Assembly: GCA_026987955.1 (NCBI GenBank)
Contig: JALSME010000112.1
Span: 1 to 35,418 of the forward strand
From: Sulfurospirillum sp.
GTDB lineage: Bacteria > Campylobacterota > Campylobacteria > Campylobacterales > Sulfurospirillaceae
Length of the DNA stretch: 35,418 bases
Direction: 5' to 3'
Position numbers and translations under genes: made by a program. This document shows positions 1-8,184 of this stretch, in pieces (position 1 is the stretch's first letter; each line of letters starts with the position of its first letter). The notes beneath the pieces were generated by a model. That model ran no database searches. It worked only from the letters and a program-made list of their open reading frames with translations, and had not been told where the DNA came from.

Positions 1-78
1 TATATTGTACTGTGCTAAATATTCACTTAATATCTCTGCAAACTCTGCATCATCTTCTATCATTAATACATTTGTCAT
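1..78 (-). CDS. Response regulator, OmpR/RacR-like (N-terminus only)
   Basis: Only the first 26 codons are inside the window; the gene runs off the left edge. The peptide begins MTNVLMIEDDAEFAEILSEY, which is the start of a receiver domain: a hydrophobic first strand followed by the acidic pocket (E8, D9, D10) that binds Mg2+ near the phosphorylated aspartate. The output domain is not visible. The ATG is preceded by GAGG seven bases upstream. It diverges from dnaJ, the arrangement known for racR and dnaJ in Campylobacter jejuni, so a RacR-like OmpR-family regulator is the best guess, by position rather than by sequence. Confidence 0.75.
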   Translation of the reverse strand, partial: MTNVLMIEDDAEFAEILSEYLAQYNI

Positions 79-104
79 CTAAAACCTCAATATTTAATTG
101 CTCT

Positions 105-113
105 ATTATATCA
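105..113 (-). promoter_or_regulatory. Extended -10 promoter for the response regulator
   Basis: On the minus strand the bases read TGATATAAT, a perfect -10 hexamer preceded by the TGN extension. The predicted start of transcription is near base 98, giving a leader of about 20 bases that contains the GAGG ribosome-binding site. No good -35 is needed or seen. Confidence 0.55.
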
Positions 114-192
114 TAAAGACAATTAATTGAAAAAAAAATCAAATTTAGATAGAATTACGAACTTACAAATACTACATAAAAAGAGAATTAAA

Positions 193-1317
193 TTGGATTT
201 AGAATACTACGAAATACTTGAAATTACAAAAGATGCAGATAGTGGTGCCATAAAAAAGGCCTATAGAAAACAAGCCTTAAAATTTCATCCTGATAGAAAT
301 GAAGGAGATAAAGAGGCTGAAGAAAAATTCAAACTTGTTAATGAGGCATATCAAGTACTAAGTGACCCTCAAAAGAGATCAACTTATGATAGATATGGAA
401 AAGCTGGACTCGATTCTCAAGGGTTTTCACACTTTAGTGATATGAATTATGAAGATATTATGGGTGACCTTGGAAGTATATTTGAATCTGTTTTTGGTGG
501 TGGATTTAGTGGTGGAAGTCGTGGACAGAGAAGACAGAGAAAATATCCATTAGATACAGAAGTAGAAATAGACCTTGCCTTTAATGAAGCTATATTTGGT
601 TGTTCTAAAGAGGTAAAATACAGTTTTAAAAAACCATGTGATGAGTGTGAAGGCACAGGAAGCAGTGATGGCAAAAAATCTACATGTAATGAGTGTGGAG
701 GAAAAGGTCAAGTATTTTTTAGACAGGGGTTTATGACATACTCTCAGACTTGTTCTAACTGTCAAGGTAAAGGCTCAACTATTGAAAACCCTTGCAAAAC
801 TTGTAATTCAAAAGGCTATAGCCAAGAGAGTGATACAGTTAAGATAGATATACCAGAGGGAATAGACAATGGTAATCGCATAAGAGTAGCAAGAAGAGGA
901 AATATAGATGAAACAGGGGAGATAGGTGATCTTTATATCCAAGCGAATGTTGGGGAAGATGAACACTTCGTTAGGCATAATGATGATATATACATAGAAG
1001 TGCCTGTATTTTTTACACAAGTTGCCCTTGGCGATGATATTAAAATACCAACTCTCAGAGGTGAAGTGACACTAGAGCTTACTATGGGTGCAAAAGATAA
1101 ACAACAATTTATTTTTAAACATGAAGGTGTTAAAAATGTACACACAGGTGAACTTGGAAATATGATAGCACAAATTAGAATCAAATATCCAAAAAAACTT
1201 ACAAATGAACAAAGAGAGATGCTTTTAAAATTACAAAATGATTTTGGCATAGAAAGTACTCCTCATGAAAGCTCATTTGACGGCGTAATGGATAAGATTA
1301 AAGGTTGGTTTAAATAG
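193..1317 (+). CDS. dnaJ: Chaperone protein DnaJ (Hsp40)
   Basis: Co-chaperone that stimulates DnaK ATPase and delivers unfolded proteins in the cytoplasm. All class I DnaJ parts are present: a J domain with the HPD motif (HPDRN), a Gly/Phe-rich linker ([10 protein letters not shown]), four zinc-binding repeats ([32 protein letters not shown]) and the C-terminal substrate-binding domain. The open frame extends upstream to a TTG at 127. I prefer the TTG at 193 because the protein then starts [11 protein letters not shown], as in DnaJ of relatives, with 374 residues (usual for the family) and an AAGAGA sequence just upstream. The longer form would add 22 basic residues that no DnaJ needs. It diverges from the response regulator and is followed five bases later by the YgjP-like gene. 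Confidence 0.95.
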   Translation: MDLEYYEILEITKDADSGAIKKAYRKQALKFHPDRNEGDKEAEEKFKLVNEAYQVLSDPQKRSTYDRYGKAGLDSQGFSHFSDMNYEDIMGDLGSIFESVFGGGFSGGSRGQRRQRKYPLDTEVEIDLAFNEAIFGCSKEVKYSFKKPCDECEGTGSSDGKKSTCNECGGKGQVFFRQGFMTYSQTCSNCQGKGSTIENPCKTCNSKGYSQESDTVKIDIPEGIDNGNRIRVARRGNIDETGEIGDLYIQANVGEDEHFVRHNDDIYIEVPVFFTQVALGDDIKIPTLRGEVTLELTMGAKDKQQFIFKHEGVKNVHTGELGNMIAQIRIKYPKKLTNEQREMLLKLQNDFGIESTPHESSFDGVMDKIKGWFK

Positions 1318-1322
1318 AACAC

Positions 1323-1925
1323 TTGTTATCCTATGGAAATGAAAATATACCATATAGTGTAGTTACAAACAAAAAATTAAAAAACCTATACATTACAATT
1401 GACCCCATTTTTGGGGTCATAGTAAAAAATCCCAACTTTCCTCTGTCTTATGTCCACTCATTGGTTGAAAAAAAAGCTAACTGGATAGCAAAAAAACTTC
1501 ATCATACGAAAAAACGAATCTCTATAAAAAGCATTTATGAAAATGAAAAAAAAGTACTCCTATATGGTAAAAAAGAGTCTCTACATATAAAACAATCTTT
1601 AGCAGATTTTTACAAACAAAAATCTGCTGAGACCATACCTACTATGGTAGAAAAATGGGCTTTAAAGATGCATGTTAGCCCTACTAAAATAACATTTAGA
1701 AAGACCAAAAGACGATGGGGAAGCTGTAGCTGTAAAAATGAACTTAGCTTTACAAGCTCTCTTATACAGCTACCACAAAAGTGTATCGATTATATTATAG
1801 TTCATGAATTATCACATATAAAACATAAACATCATCAAAAAAGCTTTTGGTTACATGTAGCCAAATTTATGCCAGAGTTTAAAGAGTATGAAAAAATTTT
1901 AAAAAACTATTCACCACAAATCTAA
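1323..1925 (+). CDS. YgjP-like (COG1451/DUF45) putative zinc metalloprotein
   Basis: 200-residue member of the YgjP/DUF45 family, predicted zinc-dependent hydrolases of unknown substrate. The conserved family core is clear: RRWGSCS at 130-136, and the metal site HELSH at 161-165 followed by a third histidine near 171 and the FW pair (175-176). This is the SprT/WLM-like arrangement HExxH...H. No signal peptide, so probably cytoplasmic. The start is a TTG five bases after dnaJ stops, without a strong ribosome-binding site, which suggests translation coupled to dnaJ. A tight hairpin (GACCCCA, TTTT loop, TGGGGTC at 1401-1418) lies early in the coding sequence. The last 15 bases overlap tail-to-tail with the gene on the other strand. 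Confidence 0.85.
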   Translation: MLSYGNENIPYSVVTNKKLKNLYITIDPIFGVIVKNPNFPLSYVHSLVEKKANWIAKKLHHTKKRISIKSIYENEKKVLLYGKKESLHIKQSLADFYKQKSAETIPTMVEKWALKMHVSPTKITFRKTKRRWGSCSCKNELSFTSSLIQLPQKCIDYIIVHELSHIKHKHHQKSFWLHVAKFMPEFKEYEKILKNYSPQI

Positions 1926-3290
1926 TCTGTTAAACTCTTTTTTTATATCTTCTATATCTTCAATCCCAACAGATATACGAATCAAATCTATAGGTATACC
2001 ATTTTGGTCTAAAATCTCTCTACCCTCTTGACATGTTAGTAAATCATAGTGTGCTAAATAAACATAAGGCATCAATAAAGTAAATTCCGTCCCAAGGCTT
2101 GGTCCTTTTGCAAAATTTAATTTATCATACGCCTCTTTAAAATGAAAATTAAACTCTACCGATATAACAGGACTAAATTCAGAATAATAAACTCTTTTTA
2201 CAAAGCTTTTTTGCTTTAAAAACTCTACAAGTCTTTCTGCATTTTTTTTTGATTTTTCTACTCTTTTTTTATAATCTTTAATCTCATATGCCAATCTTTT
2301 CACATCTTTTATATACGGCTTATCAATATGACTTAAGAATTTTTCTCTATGCTTAGCATACTTTTGATTTAAAACAAAACAACCCATAAGAACATCAGCA
2401 TTTCCACAAGCAAATTTGGTTAGCGATTCAACCAATATATCTGCCTCTGTAATTTTTCCATAAGAAGTACTAAATGTAGAATCAATAACTAATGATATAT
2501 CATACTTTAAGCATATTTTTTTTAGTCTTTTTACATCCACACATTGCAAAAGAGGATTAGTAGGTAGTTCTGTTACAAGAGAAGATATTTTTTTATTGTT
2601 ATTCTTCAAAAACTCTTCTAATACATCTAAATCTTCTACATCATAAAAAATTTTACTTTCATAGCTCTCTATAAGATTCATACTATCAAGATAGATCCAT
2701 CCTAATTGAATAACAATACCCCCTCGTATCTCTTGTAGAGCTTTTAATACCCCATACATTGCATTCATACCAGAACAAGTTAAATATATATCATCGTTTC
2801 TATAGGCATCTCTTAGAGTCTCTAGTACATACTTTGGTTTATCTATACTTTCTACATATAAGGACTCAATCAATCCCCTATCATATAAATACTCTTCAGC
2901 AAATCTTGATGAGAGATTACAACCTACATGTTGAATAAATCTTAAAACTTTTTGTAAATCTTTTGAATTTTTCTCTATCAATACCACCCCAAAAACTTCA
3001 TCAAACTCTTTTTGTTGCTCTAAATTGTATGTTATGCAAATAAGAGTCGCAAACTTTTTTGAACTTACTAAAACAATTTCCTCTTTAGAGGACAGAGCAT
3101 ACTTATCTTTTAAAAAAACTGTCATTTTTTTAAGATAAGGATGAAGAACAAAACGGGGATAACCACTTTTGATAGCATCACAATTTCCCTCTTCATAAGA
3201 TATAATATCATCATAAGTGGGGATAGAAACTGATACTGCATGAACATTCTTGGGTGGCAGTGTTTCACCACATGGTATATGTTTAAACAT
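1911..3290 (-). CDS. Cystathionine gamma-synthase, fungal STR2-like type (PLP-dependent)
   Basis: PLP-dependent enzyme of the Cys/Met metabolism family, 459 residues, longer than the usual 380-400. The C-terminal two thirds hold the PLP fold: SGMNAMYGVL (cofactor phosphate region), ELPTNP, VIDSTFSTSYG with the pyridine-binding aspartate, the Schiff-base lysine in ESLTKF (K292), and IRISVGIEDIEDI near the end. The N-terminal part, with ETLPPKNVHAVSVSIPTYDD then YEEG and GYPRFVLHP, resembles the N-terminus I remember for fungal STR2/met-7 cystathionine gamma-synthases, so I infer formation of cystathionine from an activated homoserine and cysteine. It is translated after the gene at 3283-4437 with an 8-base overlap, so the two form an operon for cysteine-methionine interconversion. 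Substrate specificity cannot be read from sequence alone. Confidence 0.8.
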   Translation of the reverse strand: MFKHIPCGETLPPKNVHAVSVSIPTYDDIISYEEGNCDAIKSGYPRFVLHPYLKKMTVFLKDKYALSSKEEIVLVSSKKFATLICITYNLEQQKEFDEVFGVVLIEKNSKDLQKVLRFIQHVGCNLSSRFAEEYLYDRGLIESLYVESIDKPKYVLETLRDAYRNDDIYLTCSGMNAMYGVLKALQEIRGGIVIQLGWIYLDSMNLIESYESKIFYDVEDLDVLEEFLKNNNKKISSLVTELPTNPLLQCVDVKRLKKICLKYDISLVIDSTFSTSYGKITEADILVESLTKFACGNADVLMGCFVLNQKYAKHREKFLSHIDKPYIKDVKRLAYEIKDYKKRVEKSKKNAERLVEFLKQKSFVKRVYYSEFSPVISVEFNFHFKEAYDKLNFAKGPSLGTEFTLLMPYVYLAHYDLLTCQEGREILDQNGIPIDLIRISVGIEDIEDIKKEFNRLDLW

Positions 3291-4437
3291 TTACTGCTTG
3301 TTTTATATCGTCTATTAAGTCTTCGATATTTTCTAAACCAACAGAAAATCGAACTGTAGTCTCTGATATACCTATAGCTTCAAGTTCTGCTTTACTAAAA
3401 GTTGCGTGTGATATTTTAGCAGGAATCTCCACTCTAGAGTCTGGACTTCCAAAAGAGCACTTCTCACCAAAAATCTTTGTTTTTTCTATGAACTGTTCTG
3501 CTAAATTAATACTAATAAAATCTGCACAAAAAAGTCCAGGTATAAAATCCATCTGTTTTTTTGCTAACTCGTACTGAGCATGTGATTTCAGGGCTGGAAA
3601 AGTTACTTTTTTAATAAAACTCTGATTTTGTAAAAATTTGGCTAAAAGTATTGCATTTTTTTCATGCTCTCTCATGCGAATTTTAAGGGTTGGTATACCA
3701 AGACTTATCAAAAATACATCCATAGGATTTTGACTTCTACCATGGGCATTTGCATAAAATCCTATCTGCTGTGCTAGCTTTTTAGTTTTAGATACTATCG
3801 CTCCTGCAATCACACTTCCATGACCTGAGATATACTTTGTAGTTGAAAACAAAGAAAAATCAGCTCCCATATCAAGTGGTTTTTGGCTAATAAATGTAGC
3901 CAAAGAGTTATCTACTGCAAAAAGAGAATTATACTTTTTACTCAACTCCCCTATCTTCTCCAAGTCAATAATTTTAAGTCCTGGATTTGTAGGTGATTCA
4001 CACAGTATCAGATCAATCCTATTATTTGCAAGAATATCTTCTAACTCATCTAAATGTAAAAAGTTTTTAAAGTGTACTGTAACATTGTATTTTTCTTTAA
4101 ATATTTTAAGAAGTCTAAAAGTTCCACCATAACAATCGGCCTCTACAAGTACATGTGAGCCGGCACTTAAAACAGTCTCAAACAAAAGTCCAACTGCTGC
4201 TATGCCTGTATGTGTACATACGCAGCCTGCTCCATTTTCTACTTTTGTAAAAAGATTTTCAAGAACTTCTCTAGTGGGGTTCCCACTTCTTGTATAATCA
4301 TATACTCTATCGCCACTCTGCTTTTTAAGATCAAATGTTCCTGTATTATAAATTGGAAAATGTGATGCACCATGCTCATCTGCTTGAGTTGCAAAATCTT
4401 GAATATGTGCTAAATTTGTCTCTACATGTAAACTCAT
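3283..4437 (-). CDS. Cystathionine beta-lyase / gamma-synthase family enzyme
   Basis: 384-residue PLP enzyme of the transsulfuration family, standard length. Visible sites: YDYTRSGNPT at 46-55 (the Tyr and Arg that bind the cofactor phosphate of the neighbouring subunit), THTGIAAV, ESPTNP at 147-152, AVDNSLAT with the cofactor aspartate D176, the Schiff-base lysine K201 in STTKYISGHG, and the C-terminal TTVRFSVGLENIEDL, which binds the substrate carboxylate. With a gamma-synthase-like partner directly downstream, the economical reading is a MetC-like beta-lyase making homocysteine from cystathionine. Gamma-synthase, gamma-lyase or O-acetylhomoserine sulfhydrylase activity cannot be excluded. 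The ATG has AGGA eight bases upstream. First gene of the two-gene operon. Confidence 0.85.
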   Translation of the reverse strand: MSLHVETNLAHIQDFATQADEHGASHFPIYNTGTFDLKKQSGDRVYDYTRSGNPTREVLENLFTKVENGAGCVCTHTGIAAVGLLFETVLSAGSHVLVEADCYGGTFRLLKIFKEKYNVTVHFKNFLHLDELEDILANNRIDLILCESPTNPGLKIIDLEKIGELSKKYNSLFAVDNSLATFISQKPLDMGADFSLFSTTKYISGHGSVIAGAIVSKTKKLAQQIGFYANAHGRSQNPMDVFLISLGIPTLKIRMREHEKNAILLAKFLQNQSFIKKVTFPALKSHAQYELAKKQMDFIPGLFCADFISINLAEQFIEKTKIFGEKCSFGSPDSRVEIPAKISHATFSKAELEAIGISETTVRFSVGLENIEDLIDDIKQAVNV

Positions 4438-4459
4438 ATACCCATCCTACTTTTTTGTA

Positions 4460-4465
4460 ATTATA
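4460..4465 (-). promoter_or_regulatory. -10 box of the transsulfuration operon
   Basis: Perfect TATAAT on the minus strand, 22 bases upstream of the ATG at 4437. No TTGACA-like -35 is seen, which is common in Campylobacterota. The short leader contains the ribosome-binding site. Confidence 0.45.
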
Positions 4466-4543
4466 CCTTTTTTTTATAGATTAGGTACCTTCGTGTTAAA
4501 AAGAATAATAGACTTCTTGCATAACCCCTTGCAGTCTAATAAA

Positions 4544-4568
4544 GTAACAATATGGTAACAATTGTTAC
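4544..4568. promoter_or_regulatory. Candidate operator: GTAACAA repeats with a perfect 14-bp palindrome
   Basis: GTAACAA occurs at 4544-4550 and again at 4555-4561, exactly 11 bases (one helical turn) apart. The second copy is the left half of a perfect palindrome, GTAACAATTGTTAC, at 4555-4568. It lies in the 225-base divergent region between the transsulfuration operon and the glycosyltransferase/motor operon. This is what a binding site for a dimeric regulator looks like; the regulator is unknown. The rest of the region holds the minus-strand -10 box and AT-rich sequence, with no gene seen. Confidence 0.45.
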
Positions 4569-4662
4569 TAAAAACTTTTACTTTAAAAATAATTCCATAT
4601 TTTTATATGCAAATTAAAATTTATCTGTTACAATGTAGTCTAATATAATTAGGAGCATATTC

Positions 4663-5775
4663 ATGGAAAATTTTTTATATATTACCGACAGAGAAGAGTA
4701 TACAGAGCATAACTTTATAGGGCCACTTTTTGAAAAGTATCTTCCAAAACATATGAATGTAGATGTAGTATATTTTTCAAAATACAAAAGTTTCTTTGAA
4801 GACAGAGGCAATGGTCGCTTTATAGTTCCGATACATGAGAAGCAAGATATACTTAGCTACCTAGAAGAGAATGATATTGATATTTATAAATATGACTATG
4901 TCGTTGTAAGAAATATCTATGATGTACTTGAAAATATTTTATCTAAAAAAGACAAATATGGTATCAAAGTGGGATATAGACTCTCTTTTCCAAAAATATC
5001 AGCAAAATTAGAGCATGCAAAAGCAGAAAATAGATCAAATATCCTTTTAGAAATAGACAAAAAAATAAAAATGCACACAAGGGCAAAACTTATAAATAGA
5101 TGTGACATATTTTTACCAACATCTAATACATTAAAAGATGTTTACTGCTCCGATATTAATATTAAAACTCATGCAATAAGATCTGGTATTGATCCTGATA
5201 AAGTGCATTCGAAGATTAGTAGAGGTGATGATACTATTGTATTTACATATACAGGTACTCTAAGCAAACTTAGAGACTTTAAAACTGTTTTAGAAGCATT
5301 TAATGAGCTTGAGTACAAAAATTGGAAACTATATATATCTACAAAAGATACAGACAGTGCAAATGAGTGTCTACAATCTTTAAATATTCCTAGTGAAAAA
5401 GTTGAAGTAATAGAAGCAGAGACGAAAGATGAGCTACTAAACCTCATGGCAAAGTGTGATGTTGGTCTATCACTACTTCCAGATATTAATCTTTTCAATA
5501 CATCAATTCACCTTAAAACAGTTGATTATTACACTACTGCTATTCCGACTCTTATGACAAATAGTGAAAAAAATAGAAAAACTTTTACAGATGGTAAAGA
5601 TGCTTGGCTTTGTGATTTTAGTAAAGATGCAATTCTAAGTAAACTTGAAGAGATTATGCAAACACCAAAAAATAAAATACGGGCGATGGGTGTTGCTGGT
5701 CAAGCACAACTTTTAGAAAAAAGAGACTATAGAAAAATTGCAGCTGATTTAGCAGAAGTACTAAAATCACTATAA
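4663..5775 (+). CDS. Glycosyltransferase, GT-B fold (GT4-like)
   Basis: 370-residue soluble protein with the two-domain layout of GT-B enzymes. The N-terminal half is a divergent acceptor domain. Residues about 190-370 form the nucleotide-sugar domain: FTYTGTLSKLRDFKTVLEAF (family start: Tyr-Thr-Gly, then a helix), a middle strand ending LMAKCDVGLSLLP, and HLKTVDYYTTAIPTLMT, which corresponds to the conserved S/K..EY.A.G.P region but has Asp where Glu is usual. No transmembrane segment. ATG with AGGAG seven bases upstream. It is 23 bases ahead of the MotA/ExbB-like gene, so it is probably co-transcribed with the motor pair. That suggests it glycosylates or builds an envelope component linked to that complex. 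Donor and acceptor are unknown. Confidence 0.75.
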   Translation: MENFLYITDREEYTEHNFIGPLFEKYLPKHMNVDVVYFSKYKSFFEDRGNGRFIVPIHEKQDILSYLEENDIDIYKYDYVVVRNIYDVLENILSKKDKYGIKVGYRLSFPKISAKLEHAKAENRSNILLEIDKKIKMHTRAKLINRCDIFLPTSNTLKDVYCSDINIKTHAIRSGIDPDKVHSKISRGDDTIVFTYTGTLSKLRDFKTVLEAFNELEYKNWKLYISTKDTDSANECLQSLNIPSEKVEVIEAETKDELLNLMAKCDVGLSLLPDINLFNTSIHLKTVDYYTTAIPTLMTNSEKNRKTFTDGKDAWLCDFSKDAILSKLEEIMQTPKNKIRAMGVAGQAQLLEKRDYRKIAADLAEVLKSL

Positions 5776-5798
5776 CCCAATAATATAAAAGGTCAAAT

Positions 5799-7061
5799 AT
5801 GAATAATAACTCATTTATTACAAACCCTGACAATGAGAATAGTAGCTGTTTTATAAAAGTAATATACCTACTTTTAGCACCTCTTGGTATCTATCTTTTT
5901 GCAATAGCAGGATATACAAATGTTATACCATTTAAAGTTGAAATACATAGCATAATTTTGATGGGTATTATTTTTATTGTTTATCTTTTTCTACTTAAAC
6001 ATAATGCATACTATGCATCTTGCAAGTTTACTCAGAGCTTAAGTGACTTCAAACATGCCTTAGAACTATATATTAGAAAAAATACTTTGGTAATTGCCAA
6101 TACTTCTAAAGCTAATGCCTCATATAAAGACTTTGCAAAAGAGTATACATCTGAACTTCGCAATGAAAACTTTGCATCTATTGCTGCAGGAATTTTTCCT
6201 ACACTTGGAATTTTAGGTACTTTTATCTCTATTGCTATATCTATGCCAGATTTCTCATCTAAAACATCAGCCGTGCTAGAAAGAGAGATTTCTCTTCTTT
6301 TAGGTGGTGTTGGAACTGCATTTTATGTATCTATATATGGTATATTTTTATCTATTTGGTGGATATTTTTTGATAAAACAGGTTTAAGTAGATTTGAAAG
6401 GGTTATCAATAGTATAAAGATACAAACCAAACAACTCTTTTGGGATAAAGAGGAGATAGAGCAGACTTACTTTCAAAAAAGCATGGAGAACTTTGAAAAG
6501 CTTAATCAAGTTTTTAATAACTTTGCACAAGATGAGCTTATTGAAAATATGAATAAAACAATGACTCAAAGAGTAAAGATGTTTGATGAGATTATAACTT
6601 TAGAGCAAAATGCTATTAAAAATGCGACTGCACAGATCAATGAAAGTCTTATGTTGACCGCAGAGTCGCAAAAACTAAATAGTAAACTTATATCTGACTT
6701 CAAAGAAATGATAGATACATACAAAGAGTCATCTCAAACCATGCAGAAAAATACAGAGTATTTAAAAGAAATCTCAGATGCACTTAAATCAAAAGAGATA
6801 AGTATCTCAAATATTGCATCATCACTTGAAAATATAAGTGCTCAAAATGTAGATCAAATTTATAAAGCTATAGTTAAAAACTTTGAGATTATGAAAAAAG
6901 ATACCGACCAAATAGGCTGGTCGTTTAACTCCTATCTGAATGAATTTGATGAAAAATTTGCCAATAGACTAAAAGACACTCTACAAACAATAGATAGTGA
7001 AGTGGTAAAAATCGTAGATTCACTCTTAAAAATAAAAGAGCTAGAGAATGTACAAGGATAA
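5799..7061 (+). CDS. MotA/TolQ/ExbB-family proton-channel protein with long coiled-coil tail
   Basis: 420-residue inner-membrane protein. Four membrane segments are visible: about 19-38, 51-67, 127-148 and 166-191. The last two carry the family signature: GIFPTLGILGTFISIA and GGVGTAFYVSIYGIFLSIWW, with the threonines that line the ion path in MotA, TolQ and ExbB. Residues about 195-420 form a long, charged, helical cytoplasmic tail rich in heptad-like repeats. Plain ExbB or TolQ lack this, while ZorA of the Zorya defence system has a much longer one. The start has AAGG-type pairing upstream. The stop codon overlaps the next gene (MotB/OmpA-like) by 14 bases, implying a stoichiometric complex. 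Likely the stator ring of an ion-driven rotary motor; its output partner is not known. Confidence 0.85.
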   Translation: MNNNSFITNPDNENSSCFIKVIYLLLAPLGIYLFAIAGYTNVIPFKVEIHSIILMGIIFIVYLFLLKHNAYYASCKFTQSLSDFKHALELYIRKNTLVIANTSKANASYKDFAKEYTSELRNENFASIAAGIFPTLGILGTFISIAISMPDFSSKTSAVLEREISLLLGGVGTAFYVSIYGIFLSIWWIFFDKTGLSRFERVINSIKIQTKQLFWDKEEIEQTYFQKSMENFEKLNQVFNNFAQDELIENMNKTMTQRVKMFDEIITLEQNAIKNATAQINESLMLTAESQKLNSKLISDFKEMIDTYKESSQTMQKNTEYLKEISDALKSKEISISNIASSLENISAQNVDQIYKAIVKNFEIMKKDTDQIGWSFNSYLNEFDEKFANRLKDTLQTIDSEVVKIVDSLLKIKELENVQG

Positions 7062-8184
7062 TAAAAACCAAGAAGAAACACAAAACTTTTGGATTTCTTA
7101 TGCTGACTTAATGGCAGGTCTATTGTTTGTTTTTATTCTTTTAGTTGGTGCAATTGTAATAAAATATGTATTTATTCAAACAGATTTACAAACGATTAGA
7201 ACAGACTTACAAAAAGAAAAAGATGCACTAGGACTAAGTGAAAGTGACTTGGCAGATAAGAAAAAAAGACTTGAAAAAATACAATTAAAACTAAAAGATG
7301 CAAGAAATAAAAACTTTCATCTCTCCTTTGAAATAACAAAACTACAAGGCAAACTTAACTCTATGAGTAAAGCTCTTGACCTAAGTGAACTTGACAAAGA
7401 GAAGCTAAATGAATTAATTGCAAAAAAAATAGAAATAATTACTATGAATGCAAATGAAATACAAAAACTAAAAGACTTGCTATTTGACTATGAACTAAAA
7501 GAGAAAGATCTTCTAAGTAAAAATGATACTCTTCAAAAAGAGTTACAAAATAGCAACAATACCATAATACTTAAAAATGAAGAACTTGCTATGCTCGAGA
7601 ACTCTCTCATAATAAAATCCAAGGAGCATCAGGCACTAGTTGAAGAGCTTGATATTGCAAAAGTCAAAATTAAAAGTCTTACAGGAATTAAAATTAGAGT
7701 TATATCTAAACTGAAAGAGAAGCTAGGAAAAAGCATCGCTATAGATAAAAACAGTGGTGCTATTAGATTTAGCTCTAATATACTTTTTGAACAGGGCAAA
7801 TACAAATTAAAAGATAGTTCAAAAAAAGAGCTAAATAGACTTCTCAATAGTTATATTGATACCCTTCTCTATGATAAAGATATAAAAGACAATATTGAGC
7901 AAATTGTTATAGAGGGTTATACAAATTCAGATGGTACATACCTTTACAACTTAGAACTTTCACAAAAACGAGCACTTGAAGTTATGAAATTTTTATACTC
8001 AAGCAATCCAAAGAAAAGTGCTATCTTTAGAAAATATATAAGTGCTAGTGGTCGCTCATATGCAAACCCAATTATGATGGAGAATGGAGAAGAGGACAAA
8101 GATGCATCAAGAAGAATAGAGATTAAATTTAGGATAAAAAATGAAAAAGCAATCAATGAACTTAAGAAATTTTTATCTAAATAG
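7048..8184 (+). CDS. MotB/OmpA-like motor partner with coiled-coil stalk
   Basis: 378 residues in three parts. An N-terminal membrane helix, NFWISYADLMAGLLFVFILL (13-32 and on to about 40), holds the likely proton-binding aspartate D20 in the MotB/ZorB position. Residues about 45-225 are a long periplasmic coiled coil of Leu/Lys/Glu heptads. Residues about 235-378 form an OmpA-like peptidoglycan-binding domain, with LSQKRALEV and SRRIEIKFR. The loop that normally reads GHTD is GYTN at 290-293, so the aspartate that contacts diaminopimelate is asparagine here, although D295 lies two residues on. It forms a channel pair with the gene at 5799. The stalk is far longer than in MotB or ZorB, so the peptidoglycan anchor may sit far from the membrane or replace a plug. 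Confidence 0.85.
   Translation: MYKDNKNQEETQNFWISYADLMAGLLFVFILLVGAIVIKYVFIQTDLQTIRTDLQKEKDALGLSESDLADKKKRLEKIQLKLKDARNKNFHLSFEITKLQGKLNSMSKALDLSELDKEKLNELIAKKIEIITMNANEIQKLKDLLFDYELKEKDLLSKNDTLQKELQNSNNTIILKNEELAMLENSLIIKSKEHQALVEELDIAKVKIKSLTGIKIRVISKLKEKLGKSIAIDKNSGAIRFSSNILFEQGKYKLKDSSKKELNRLLNSYIDTLLYDKDIKDNIEQIVIEGYTNSDGTYLYNLELSQKRALEVMKFLYSSNPKKSAIFRKYISASGRSYANPIMMENGEEDKDASRRIEIKFRIKNEKAINELKKFLSK

Noticed and set aside
127-192. 22-residue N-terminal extension of DnaJ
   Set aside because: The J domain begins at the TTG at 193 as in relatives; the upstream TTG at 127 has no better ribosome-binding site.
4644-4649. TATAAT box ahead of the glycosyltransferase
   Set aside because: It would start transcription on top of the AGGAG ribosome-binding site (4651-4655), so it is unlikely to be the working promoter.
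5799-8184. Zorya anti-phage system (ZorA/ZorB)
   Set aside because: The pair has the ZorAB channel layout, but no ZorC, ZorD or ZorE gene follows, the cytoplasmic tail is much shorter than in ZorA and the periplasmic stalk longer than in ZorB. I therefore call it Zorya-like in design only.
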